DNA of 18,202 nt, taken from the NCBI GenBank assembly GCA_903845455.1, contig CAIMXN010000032.1, positions 1 to 18,202 on the forward strand, read 5' to 3'. This DNA comes from an uncultured beta proteobacterium (GTDB lineage Bacteria; Pseudomonadota; Gammaproteobacteria; Burkholderiales; Burkholderiaceae). Positions 7,446-15,519 of this stretch are shown here, piece by piece. Position numbers and translations under genes: made by a program. Numbering within the stretch: the stretch's first letter is position 1; every line of letters starts with the position of its first letter. The notes beneath the pieces are model-generated. The model saw only the letters and a program-made list of their open reading frames with translations. It did not search any database and was not told the origin of the DNA.

Positions 7446-10400
7446 TTAAGCAGCCTCCACCATTGACACAGCAGAAGAAATATCTACTGCGACAATTCGA
7501 GAAACACCCTGCTCTTGCATCGTGACACCAATCAGTTGATGAGCTATTTCCATAGTGATCTTGTTGTGTGAGATGAAGACAAATTGGGTCTTATCTGACA
7601 TTTTGGCAACCATATGAGCGTAGCGCAAGGTGTTTGCATCATCTAGTGGTGCATCAACCTCATCCAACAAGCAAAATGGTGCAGGATTAAGGAGGAAGAG
7701 CGAGAACACCAAGGCAATCGCAGTCAATGCCTTCTCGCCACCTGAGAGTAGATAAATAGAACTATTCTTCTTGCCTGGTGGCTGTGCCATCACTTGCACA
7801 CCAGCATCTAAAATCTCTTCACCGGTCATCACCAATTCTGCATGACCACCGCCAAAGAGCTCTGGGAAGAGTTTTCCAAAGTGCAAATTGACCTGATCAA
7901 ATGTGCCTTGTAATAAATCACGGGTCTCAGCATCAATCTTGGCAATTGCATCTGTTAAGGTTTGCATCGCCTCATTTAAGTCTGCAGATTGAGCATCCAA
8001 GAATTGCTTGCGTTCACGCGAACTTGCTAGCTCATCGAGTGCGGCCATATTGACTGGTCCAAGGGACTGAATCTCAGTATTTAAGCGTGTCACTTCAGTT
8101 TGTAATGCGCCAACCTTTAGGTCGGGACTGAAGTTGGCTTCAAGCGCTATTAAGTCGGCCTCAGCATCGGAAAGTAAAGTTGCAAACTGTTCATAATTTA
8201 AACGAGCAGCTTGTTCACGTAACTGGAGGTCGACCACCTTATCGCGCATAGGCTGCAAACTGCGCTCAATATGCATACGAGCCTCATCAGCCTCACGTAA
8301 CTGATGCAATAGGGCATCTTGCTCTGTACGGGCATTCGCTAGCGCAGCTTCACGGGCACTGCGGGCAAGTAAAAGACCTTGTAATTTATCTTGCGCCTCT
8401 TCATCACTTAAGGTTTCAAGTTCTTGCTGAGCGAGCGCATATTTGTCCTGAATTTCCATGATTTGAGTGCGCGCCGTGCTTTGATCGCGCTGTAAATCTG
8501 CAATACGTTGCTGCAAAGAACGGGTTGTAAAGGCTGCTTCCTGAGCAGACATTTCAGCGGCCCGCAAGGATTCTCGTAAACGGTCACGTTCTTGAGTTAC
8601 AAGTTCGAGTTTTTCTTGAGCAGCCACCAAACTTTCCTGCAAACCTTGTTTTGATTCCTCGGATTGAAGCAACTCAGATGCGGCTTGTTCTTGTGTCGTA
8701 GCCAGCTGTTCCGTTTGCTTGCTTAACTCGCCCAACTCGCCTTGAATCTGTGCGGCACGTTGACTATATTGCTCTTGAGCTTGCGTTAACTGCATTCTCT
8801 CCACTTCAAAACCATGCGCTTCTTGCACTGCATGCTCTGCACTGGTGCGAGTCTGCTCTGCAGTTTGGTGGGCAGCCTGATAATTAGCAATACATTGATC
8901 TAACTCACCTTGCAATTCACTCTGAATTAATTGCTGTGCACGTAATTGCTTCTCAAGACCTTCCATCTCCTGAGCGCGCGCCAACATTCCCGCCTGCTCT
9001 GAGTCAGCAGCATACAACTGCACGCCAACTCGACTCACTAAATGGCCTTGTTGAGTAACGAGCGCACCACCAGCCGGTAATTTTTCACGACGATGCAGGG
9101 CATCTTCAAGACTATCGGCAATATAAATATTGTCCAGCCATTCTTGTAAAACGGCTGAGACTCTTGGTGCACCAGCGCTCTGCACTCTAGTTAATAGCGG
9201 GATAAAGTCGGTTGGCACCGTAGTACGGGCAGGAGTAATCTCCTCAGTTAACAAAATAGCTAAACGACTTGGTGGCGCATCATTCGCTAAAGCCAAAGTC
9301 TCTTGAACATTTTTTGCAGTAACCGCAGCGAGACGCTCACGTAAAACGGATTCCAAAGCAGCTTCCCAACCACTCTCTACTTTTAATTCTTGCCAGAGAC
9401 GCTTGCTCTCTTTGAGGCCTTTGCTTTCTAGCCAAGGGCCAATTTTCCCTTGGGCTTGAACACTTGCTTGCAGCGCAGTTAAGGCAGTTAACTTGGCTTC
9501 TGTTTGTGCTAAATCCTGATTAGCTTTCTGTATCTGCTGTTGGGCAGTATTACGTGCTTCATCTGCAGCAGGCACGCGTTGCTGAGCTTCGCCAGCACGC
9601 TGTTTAGATTCTTCTACTTTGCGCTGTGCCATAGAATGACGATCTAAAGCCATCTGCAATGCTTCTGGATCGGGCTTGCGCATTCCGGCCAACTCACCAT
9701 TGAGGCGTGCTTCACGCCCTTTTAATTCTTCTAACTGCGCTACGATTGCTCTTGTACGCTCACCTAAACTAGCCAAACGCTGTTCGATGATGGCTAAACT
9801 ATTACGCGCATCATTTAAGACTCGAGCACTCTCTTGATAAGACTCTTCACGATCTGGCATTTGATCCTGCAGGCCATTGAGGTCTGCCAGTAAAGATTGT
9901 TCTTTTTCAGAGGCGAGACTTAATTCATGTTCTGCCGTGCGTTGAGCTTGTGCAGCATCGGTTTCTTGCACAGTCCAGCGCTGTAGTTGAGCCTGTAAAT
10001 CTTGGGTTTGTTGTTGCAAGCGTTGGCGCGCTTCTTGTACATAATGAATCTGGGACTCAACCTGACTAACATCAGAATTAGTTTGATAAAGATCACCCTG
10101 AGCTTCGGACACTTTATCTTGCAATGCATACTGTTGAGTGCGCATGGTTTCCAGCTCAGCCTCAGCATGACGTAATTTAGCAGTCTGCTCTTCTAGACTG
10201 ACTTGGGTCTCACGAATACCATTGGCATGACGCTCTTGCTCTTTACCAGCTTCAGTTTGACGCACAAACCAGAGTAACTGTTGTTGAGATTTCATCTCAG
10301 TAGAAAGAGCGGCATGACGCTCTGCAACAGTGGCCTGTTTCTCAAGACGTGTCAGTTGCTGATCGAGTTCGCGCAAAATATCTTCAACACGCACTAAGTT

Positions 10401-10967
10401 CTCTCGAGTATCCTCAAGACGGGAGGCGGTCTCTTTGCGACGCTCTTTATATTTTGAAACACCGGCAGCCTCTTCTAAGAACACACGCAGTTCTTCTGGC
10501 TTGGCTTCCAAAATACGATTGATTGTTCCTTGACCAATAATGGCGTAACCTCTTGGACCCATACCAGTACCCAAGAAAATATCTTGAATATCCTTACGGC
10601 GTACCACTTGGTTGTTGACGTAATAACTAGAGTTGCCATCGCGGGTTAAAACACGCTTCACTGCTAATTCGGTAAAGGCACTCCACTGACCTTGTGCGCG
10701 ACCATCCGCATTATCAAAAATAAGCTCTACGCTAGCGCGACCAGATGGTTTACGTAAACCTGAACCATTGAAAATCACATCTTGCATTGATTCGCCACGT
10801 AATTCACTGGCGCGGGATTCACCCAAAACCCAACGAACGGCGTCAATAATGTTCGACTTTCCGCAACCATTTGGTCCCACAACACCAATCAATTGACCTG
10901 GCATTTCAAAATGGGTTGGATCGACGAAAGACTTAAAGCCGGAAAGTTTGATAGATTTCAGTTGCAC
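7446..10967 (-). CDS. smc: Chromosome segregation protein SMC (structural maintenance of chromosomes)
   Basis: The ATPase core of the bacterial condensin that organises the chromosome, normally with ScpA and ScpB (not in this window). Numbered from GTG at 10967 (1173 aa), it has Walker A GPNGCGKS at 31-38, a long Q/E/A-rich coiled coil, a hinge at about 500-660, the returning coiled coil, the ABC signature LSGGE at 1074-1078 and Walker B LLDEVD with D1102-E1103. I chose this GTG because SMC proteins begin directly with (M)xLKSIKLSGFKSF. The open frame extends upstream to a GTG at 11060, but the extra 31 residues are hydrophobic and unlike SMC, and the likely promoter -10 box lies between the two. 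No clear Shine-Dalgarno precedes the chosen start, leaving it somewhat uncertain. Confidence 0.95.
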   Translation of the reverse strand: MQLKSIKLSGFKSFVDPTHFEMPGQLIGVVGPNGCGKSNIIDAVRWVLGESRASELRGESMQDVIFNGSGLRKPSGRASVELIFDNADGRAQGQWSAFTELAVKRVLTRDGNSSYYVNNQVVRRKDIQDIFLGTGMGPRGYAIIGQGTINRILEAKPEELRVFLEEAAGVSKYKERRKETASRLEDTRENLVRVEDILRELDQQLTRLEKQATVAERHAALSTEMKSQQQLLWFVRQTEAGKEQERHANGIRETQVSLEEQTAKLRHAEAELETMRTQQYALQDKVSEAQGDLYQTNSDVSQVESQIHYVQEARQRLQQQTQDLQAQLQRWTVQETDAAQAQRTAEHELSLASEKEQSLLADLNGLQDQMPDREESYQESARVLNDARNSLAIIEQRLASLGERTRAIVAQLEELKGREARLNGELAGMRKPDPEALQMALDRHSMAQRKVEESKQRAGEAQQRVPAADEARNTAQQQIQKANQDLAQTEAKLTALTALQASVQAQGKIGPWLESKGLKESKRLWQELKVESGWEAALESVLRERLAAVTAKNVQETLALANDAPPSRLAILLTEEITPARTTVPTDFIPLLTRVQSAGAPRVSAVLQEWLDNIYIADSLEDALHRREKLPAGGALVTQQGHLVSRVGVQLYAADSEQAGMLARAQEMEGLEKQLRAQQLIQSELQGELDQCIANYQAAHQTAEQTRTSAEHAVQEAHGFEVERMQLTQAQEQYSQRAAQIQGELGELSKQTEQLATTQEQAASELLQSEESKQGLQESLVAAQEKLELVTQERDRLRESLRAAEMSAQEAAFTTRSLQQRIADLQRDQSTARTQIMEIQDKYALAQQELETLSDEEAQDKLQGLLLARSAREAALANARTEQDALLHQLREADEARMHIERSLQPMRDKVVDLQLREQAARLNYEQFATLLSDAEADLIALEANFSPDLKVGALQTEVTRLNTEIQSLGPVNMAALDELASSRERKQFLDAQSADLNEAMQTLTDAIAKIDAETRDLLQGTFDQVNLHFGKLFPELFGGGHAELVMTGEEILDAGVQVMAQPPGKKNSSIYLLSGGEKALTAIALVFSLFLLNPAPFCLLDEVDAPLDDANTLRYAHMVAKMSDKTQFVFISHNKITMEIAHQLIGVTMQEQGVSRIVAVDISSAVSMVEAA

Positions 10968-10980
10968 GGCGTACTTTACA

Positions 10981-11014
10981 GGGTAAAAAAGGGGTTCAAA
11001 AAAGGGGGTAAAAA
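10981..11014. repeat. Alternating A-tract/G-tract stretch in the smc leader region
   Basis: On the plus strand, three A-tracts (10985-10990, 10998-11003, 11010-11014) alternate with G-tracts (10981-10983, 10991-10994, 11004-11008). The A-tract centres are about 12-13 bp apart, near one helical turn. In the smc transcript this reads as three pyrimidine blocks of T-runs and C-runs. It may curve the DNA between the divergent smc and dapD genes or act on the smc mRNA; no function can be shown. Confidence 0.6.
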
Positions 11015-11034
11015 TTAAGACTAAATGTGGGAAG

Positions 11035-11043
11035 ATGATAGCA
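11035..11043 (-). promoter_or_regulatory. Possible extended -10 promoter for smc
   Basis: On the minus strand the sequence TGCTATCAT carries the TGn extension before TATCAT (five of six matches to TATAAT). No good -35 box is seen, which extended -10 promoters do not strictly need. Transcription would begin near 11028, giving a leader of about 60 nt before the GTG at 10967 and ruling out the upstream GTG at 11060. Confidence 0.35.
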
Positions 11044-11055
11044 AGCTTAAGTCCC

Positions 11056-11086
11056 TTCACACGGGTTTTTTCCCCACCGATATAAT
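11056..11086 (+). promoter_or_regulatory. Probable sigma-70-type promoter for dapD
   Basis: A perfect TATAAT -10 box at 11081-11086 is preceded by TTCACA (11056-11061, five of six matches) at a long spacing of 19 bp. Transcription would begin near 11093, leaving a leader of about 50 nt with only a weak GGGT/ACCC hairpin (11103-11114). The -35 box lies back to back with the putative smc promoter, so the two may interfere. No lysine riboswitch-like length or structure is present. Confidence 0.5.
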
Positions 11087-11143
11087 GATAAATCTACCTC
11101 CAGGGTCAAAACCCCTTAACAATCTGATAGTTAACTGAAAAGC

Positions 11144-11971
11144 ATGAGCCAATCACCACAAAGCATCATCGAACAAGCCTGGGAAAACCGCGCAAACCTC
11201 TCTCCTGAGTCTGCTTCAGCCGAGATCCGCAACGCGGTTAGCACAGTCCTAGAGGGCCTCAATTCAGGGGATATCCGGGTTGCTGAGCGCCGTAGCGTTG
11301 GCAAGTGGGAAGTAAATCAATGGGTTAAGAAGGCTGTCCTGCTTTCTTTTCGCCTAGAAGACAACAAGCCGATGGGTGCTGGTGGCTATACCCAGTTCTA
11401 CGACAAAGTGCCAAGTAAGTTTGAAAACTACACAGCAGAAGATTTTGCCAAGGGTGGCTTTCGCGTGGTTCCCCCGGCAATAGCTCGTCGTGGCTCATTT
11501 ATCGGCAAAAATGCTGTTTTAATGCCCTCTTACGTCAATATTGGTGCTTATGTAGGCGAAGGCACGATGGTTGATACCTGGGCCACAGTTGGCTCTTGCG
11601 CCCAAATTGGTAAAAACGTGCACCTTTCTGGTGGCGTTGGTATTGGTGGTGTTTTGGAACCCCTTCAAGCTGGTCCAGTCATCATTGAAGATAACTGCTT
11701 CATTGGCGCCCGCTCAGAAGTGGTTGAAGGCGTGATCATCGAAGAGAATGCAGTGCTTTCCATGGGTGTCTATATTGGGCAAAGCACCAAGATTTATGAC
11801 CGTGAGACTGGTGAAGTACATTACGGTCGTGTTCCCGCAGGCTCAGTCGTGGTACCTGGCTCTATTCCTTCTGCAGATGGTAAATATAGTCTCTATGCAG
11901 CAATTATCGTAAAGAAGGTAGATGCTCAAACCAGAGCCAAAACTGCTATTAACGAATTACTGCGCGATTAA
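11144..11971 (+). CDS. dapD: 2,3,4,5-tetrahydropyridine-2,6-dicarboxylate N-succinyltransferase
   Basis: Catalyses succinyl transfer from succinyl-CoA to tetrahydrodipicolinate in the succinylase branch of diaminopimelate/lysine synthesis, in the cytosol, normally as a trimer. The 275 aa match the family (about 274). The N-terminal helical domain (1-100) is followed by a left-handed beta helix of hexapeptide repeats (about 108-220, including FIGKNA, YVNIGAYVGEG, QIGKNVHLSGG and FIGARSEV) and a C-terminal strand region. Conserved stretches include GGYTQFYDK and MVDTWATVGSCAQIGKN. The Shine-Dalgarno is weak (GAAAAG). dapE follows after 20 nt, so the two consecutive or near-consecutive steps are probably co-expressed. 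The gene for the intervening aminotransferase (dapC) is not next to it. Confidence 0.97.
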   Translation: MSQSPQSIIEQAWENRANLSPESASAEIRNAVSTVLEGLNSGDIRVAERRSVGKWEVNQWVKKAVLLSFRLEDNKPMGAGGYTQFYDKVPSKFENYTAEDFAKGGFRVVPPAIARRGSFIGKNAVLMPSYVNIGAYVGEGTMVDTWATVGSCAQIGKNVHLSGGVGIGGVLEPLQAGPVIIEDNCFIGARSEVVEGVIIEENAVLSMGVYIGQSTKIYDRETGEVHYGRVPAGSVVVPGSIPSADGKYSLYAAIIVKKVDAQTRAKTAINELLRD

Positions 11972-11991
11972 ATCGAAGTCAAGATAACCAT

Positions 11992-13143
11992 ATGAGTGCC
12001 ACTCTTGAGCTGACTAAAGCGCTCATTGCCTGTCGTTCGGTCACACCAGTTGATGGTGGCTGCCAAGAACTGATCGCCAAGAGACTTCAAGCAGTTGGCT
12101 TTCATACTGAGAGCATCGTGAGTGGTCCAGAAAGTTTTCAGGTCACCAACCTTTGGGCAATCAAAAAAGGTTCGGCTGGCGATCAAGGCAAAGTCTTGAT
12201 GTTCGCTGGGCATACTGATGTCGTACCGACTGGCCCTCTCGATAAATGGAATAGCGATCCATTTACCCCCACCATTCGTGATGGCTTGTTGTATGGTCGT
12301 GGTGCCGCTGATATGAAAACCTCACTAGCTGGCTTTGTTGTGGCGACGGAAGAGTTTGTTGTAACGCACCCAAACCATGCTGGCTCGATTGCCTTCTTAA
12401 TCACCAGTGATGAAGAGGGCCCTGCTAATGATGGGACCGTCATCATGTGTGAGCGCTTGCAAAAACACGGGCAACGCCTAGACTATTGCGTCATTGGCGA
12501 ACCTACTTCGGTAGAAAACATTGGTGACATGATTAAGAATGGTCGTCGCGGCTCCCTCTCCGGAAAACTTAGAATTAAAGGTATTCAGGCACATATTGCC
12601 TACCCTCACCTTGGCAAAAATCCAATTCATATCTCTGCCCCCGCTATCAATCAACTGATTGGAATTGAATGGGACAAAGGAAACGAATATTTCCAGCCCA
12701 CCAGTTTCCAAATTTCTAATATGCATTCTGGTACAGGTGCAAATAATGTCATCCCTAATGAGTTAGTAGTGGATTTCAATTTTCGCTTTTCCACAGAGAG
12801 CAAGCCAGAACAATTACGCGAGCATCTTGAACATATCCTCAAATCCCATAATCTCGATTTTGAAATCGATTGGGTTTTAGGTGGTAGTCCATTTATCACT
12901 GGCAATGGCGATTTAGCAAATGCTCTGCGCCACGCCATCAAAGCAGAGACTCAGATCGATACACAACTCTCTACTACCGGCGGTACGAGTGATGGACGCT
13001 TTATTGCCAAAATCTGCAAAGAAGTAGTAGAGTTTGGCCCCCTCAATGCCACAAGTCATAAGATTGATGAGTGCGTGATCATCAATGATGTTGAGCCCTT
13101 AAAAAATATTTACCGCAAGACCCTTGAGCAACTCATTGCTTAA
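11992..13143 (+). CDS. dapE: Succinyl-diaminopimelate desuccinylase
   Basis: Hydrolyses N-succinyl-L,L-diaminopimelate to diaminopimelate and succinate. It is a di-zinc M20-family enzyme. All metal and catalytic residues known from the Haemophilus enzyme appear with a constant offset of seven: H74 and D76 (GHTDVVPTG), D107 (GRGAADMK), E141 (catalytic) and E142 (SDEEG), E170 (GEPTS) and H356 (ATSHKIDE). The dimerisation domain lies at about 183-295 and GGTSDGRF at 330-337. The 383 aa are normal length. It sits between dapD (20-nt gap) and prmB (24-nt gap) on one strand, consistent with a single operon. The Shine-Dalgarno is poor. Activity should be intact. Confidence 0.97.
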   Translation: MSATLELTKALIACRSVTPVDGGCQELIAKRLQAVGFHTESIVSGPESFQVTNLWAIKKGSAGDQGKVLMFAGHTDVVPTGPLDKWNSDPFTPTIRDGLLYGRGAADMKTSLAGFVVATEEFVVTHPNHAGSIAFLITSDEEGPANDGTVIMCERLQKHGQRLDYCVIGEPTSVENIGDMIKNGRRGSLSGKLRIKGIQAHIAYPHLGKNPIHISAPAINQLIGIEWDKGNEYFQPTSFQISNMHSGTGANNVIPNELVVDFNFRFSTESKPEQLREHLEHILKSHNLDFEIDWVLGGSPFITGNGDLANALRHAIKAETQIDTQLSTTGGTSDGRFIAKICKEVVEFGPLNATSHKIDECVIINDVEPLKNIYRKTLEQLIA

Positions 13144-13167
13144 TTAAATCATCTAAATCAAGCCATC

Positions 13168-14064
13168 ATGGATCCTGAGCCTTCTCAAGTAATCACCTTA
13201 AATCAGTGCATCGAGCAAGTTGCACAAAGACTAGAGACGGCAGATTTGCATTATGGCCATGGCGCCATTGATGCTCAAAGCGAAGCGCTTTGGATTGCTA
13301 GTAAACAACTAGACATTAGCCCAGTAGATGCACTTGATGAACTAGATCAAGTGATTACTCCATCCCAATATCAAAGAGCACTTGAAGTTGCTCAAGTCCG
13401 TATCGAAACCCGAAAACCGCTAGCCTATATTTTGGGCGAAGCCTGGTTAATGGGGGTACCTTTTTTCTGTAGTGAGCAAAGTATTGTGCCCCGCTCTTGG
13501 ATTGCAGAACTCATTGCTAATGGTTCACTAGAGCCCTGGCTACCCGCAGATGGTAAAGCGTTGGATCTCTGTACCGGTAATGGCTCATTAGCTATTTTAT
13601 TGGCGCTATCCTGTCCAGATATTCATGTGACTGCATGTGACATTAGTCTTCCAGCACTTTCAGTCGCAGCACGCAACCTAGACCGCCATGGCCTCAGCTC
13701 CCAAGTTGAACTACTCAGCGGTGATTTATGGGATGCGCTAGAAGAACCAAATGATGGCAATCGTTTTGATTTGATCATCTGTAACCCACCTTACGTTAAC
13801 TCGCACTCCATGAATACTTTACCTGCTGAATATCATGCAGAGCCTGCTCTCGCTTTAGCTGGCGGTGATGATGGTATGGACATCATTCGCCGCATCATTG
13901 CAGCAGCACCAGACTACCTCACGGACAGGGGTGCAATTCTGATTGAAATTGGTAATGAGTACGAAAACTTCAAAAAAGTGTTTCCTCAAATACCAGCAAT
14001 CTGGATGGAAGTATCAGCTGGCGATGAACAAGTCCTACTCATTCAAGCGGAAGACCTGCATTAA
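13168..14064 (+). CDS. prmB: Ribosomal protein L3 N5-glutamine methyltransferase
   Basis: S-adenosylmethionine-dependent methylation of a glutamine in ribosomal protein L3, aiding 50S assembly. Visible parts: an N-terminal helical domain (LHYGHGAIDA near 27-36), the VPRSWIAELI block (107-116) that separates PrmB (PRS) from the release-factor enzyme PrmC, the SAM-binding DLCTGNGSLA (133-142), the acidic loop ACDIS (156-160) and the catalytic NPPYV (206-210). After it, LPAEYHAEPALALAGGDDGMD resembles E. coli PrmB closely across its span. The 298 aa match the family. It is downstream of dapE with a 24-nt gap, no strong Shine-Dalgarno, and converges on radA. PrmC is the main alternative, but the PRS block and the C-terminus favour PrmB. 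Confidence 0.93.
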   Translation: MDPEPSQVITLNQCIEQVAQRLETADLHYGHGAIDAQSEALWIASKQLDISPVDALDELDQVITPSQYQRALEVAQVRIETRKPLAYILGEAWLMGVPFFCSEQSIVPRSWIAELIANGSLEPWLPADGKALDLCTGNGSLAILLALSCPDIHVTACDISLPALSVAARNLDRHGLSSQVELLSGDLWDALEEPNDGNRFDLIICNPPYVNSHSMNTLPAEYHAEPALALAGGDDGMDIIRRIIAAAPDYLTDRGAILIEIGNEYENFKKVFPQIPAIWMEVSAGDEQVLLIQAEDLH

Positions 14065-14086
14065 TTATTAAATCAGGTTAGTTAAC

Positions 14087-15451
14087 TTAGCTCAGCTCAG
14101 CAGCAGCAGCAATTGCCTGATCGATTCTCTCTACCGGAATAACACGCAATCCAGGAATCTTGGTCTTAGGCATATTGGCTTTAGGAATGATCGCCACTGT
14201 AAAACCAAGCTTTGCAGCTTCTTTAAGTCGCTCTTGACCACGCGGGCATGGACGAATTTCCCCAGCTAAACCAACCTCACCGAACACAATTAACTCTTTT
14301 GGTAAAGCGCGATTGCGAATCGATGACTGAATTGCCAGCAACACAGCCAAGTCAGCTGCTGGCTCAGAAATCTTAACGCCACCCACGGCATTTAAAAAGA
14401 CATCCTGATCAAAGCAAGCCACCCCAGCATGACGATGCAATACCGCTAAGAGCATGGCAAGCCTGGCCTGTTCTAAACCCACAGCTAATCTTCTAGGGTT
14501 GGGGATATGTGCTGTATCTACCAGCGCCTGAATCTCTACTAGTAAGGGACGACTACCCTCTTGTGTCACCAATACGCAAGCACCAGGCACCATCTCCGCA
14601 TGTTGTGACAAGAAAATGGCAGAGGGATTCGCAACTCCGCGCAAACCTTTCTCAGTCATCGCAAATACACCAAGCTCATTTACAGCGCCAAAACGGTTTT
14701 TAATCGAGCGGACTAGGCGGAATGAAGAATGGGTATCACCTTCAAAGTAAAGGACGGTATCCACTATATGTTCTAGCACTCGTGGTCCAGCAAGATGGCC
14801 ATCCTTGGTGACATGACCAACCATGAATACGCAAATGCCACTGGATTTGGCTGCTCTCGTTAACTGTGCAGCACACTCCCTTACCTGCGCAACCGAACCA
14901 GGTGCAGAACTAAGCACCTCTGAATACAAAGTCTGAATCGAATCTACCACCAAGACTTGAGGCTTTACTGTATCCATGATGGATAACAATTTTTCTAGTT
15001 GAATTTCTGCTAAGACTTCAAGCTGAGGCGCATCCAGTGCAATGCGTTTTGCCCGCAATGCGATCTGCGCAGCAGACTCTTCGCCACTGCTATAGAGCAC
15101 GTTCATACCAGCAGCACTCATCTCAGCACAAGCTTGTAATAACAAGGTCGACTTACCAATGCCTGGGTCACCACCTAATAAAACTACTCCACCAGGAACT
15201 AAACCCCCGCCGAGTACTCGATCAAATTCTTCAACACCAGTACTAAATCTTGGCAAATCTTCCGCAGTAATGGCAGAAAGTTTTTGTCTTGGGAGTGATT
15301 GGGCTAAGCCTTGAAAACGAGAATTAGAACTCACTTCAGGCAAACCCTCTTCTAAAGTGTTCCACGCCTGACAGGATGGGCATTGACCTTGCCACTTGGC
15401 AGATGTTCCGCCACATGACTGACAAATATATATCGTTTTAACCTTAGCCAA
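14087..15451 (-). CDS. radA: DNA repair protein RadA (Sms)
   Basis: A RecA-related ATPase that promotes branch migration of recombination intermediates. Domains: an N-terminal four-cysteine zinc finger (C10, C13, C24, C27), a RecA-like ATPase with Walker A GDPGIGKST (94-102) and Walker B ending at D170, the diagnostic KNRFG motif (251-255), and a C-terminal Lon-protease-like domain (about 275-454) used for ring assembly and DNA binding. The 454 aa are typical. The start is TTG at 15451, supported by AAGGG (15459-15463) 7 nt upstream and by the zinc finger beginning at residue 10. It appears to be a single-gene unit: 68 nt separate it from the upstream minus-strand gene, and it ends 22 nt from convergent prmB with no terminator visible. 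Confidence 0.97.
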   Translation of the reverse strand: MAKVKTIYICQSCGGTSAKWQGQCPSCQAWNTLEEGLPEVSSNSRFQGLAQSLPRQKLSAITAEDLPRFSTGVEEFDRVLGGGLVPGGVVLLGGDPGIGKSTLLLQACAEMSAAGMNVLYSSGEESAAQIALRAKRIALDAPQLEVLAEIQLEKLLSIMDTVKPQVLVVDSIQTLYSEVLSSAPGSVAQVRECAAQLTRAAKSSGICVFMVGHVTKDGHLAGPRVLEHIVDTVLYFEGDTHSSFRLVRSIKNRFGAVNELGVFAMTEKGLRGVANPSAIFLSQHAEMVPGACVLVTQEGSRPLLVEIQALVDTAHIPNPRRLAVGLEQARLAMLLAVLHRHAGVACFDQDVFLNAVGGVKISEPAADLAVLLAIQSSIRNRALPKELIVFGEVGLAGEIRPCPRGQERLKEAAKLGFTVAIIPKANMPKTKIPGLRVIPVERIDQAIAAAAELS

Positions 15452-15519
15452 AGTGTTGCCCTTTTGTATTGCTGGTTTATATCTTACTGAATCACAATAG
15501 TTTTTGATTTCAACTTAAA

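Noticed and set aside
7446..10967. Long open frames opposite or shifted relative to smc, zipA, ligA, radA and kup
   Set aside because: They lie wholly within well-supported genes, show no recognisable motifs and have biased low-complexity composition; they are shadows of the real frames.
10968..11060. In-frame upstream extension of smc adding 31 residues from a GTG
   Set aside because: The added residues are hydrophobic and unlike SMC N-termini, and the probable smc -10 box and dapD -35 box overlap this stretch. The GTG at 10967 gives a normal SMC start.
14090..14115. Short GCAGCA-type repetition at the radA 3' end
   Set aside because: It encodes the alanine-rich RadA C-terminus (AAAAELS) and is too short to be a meaningful tandem repeat.
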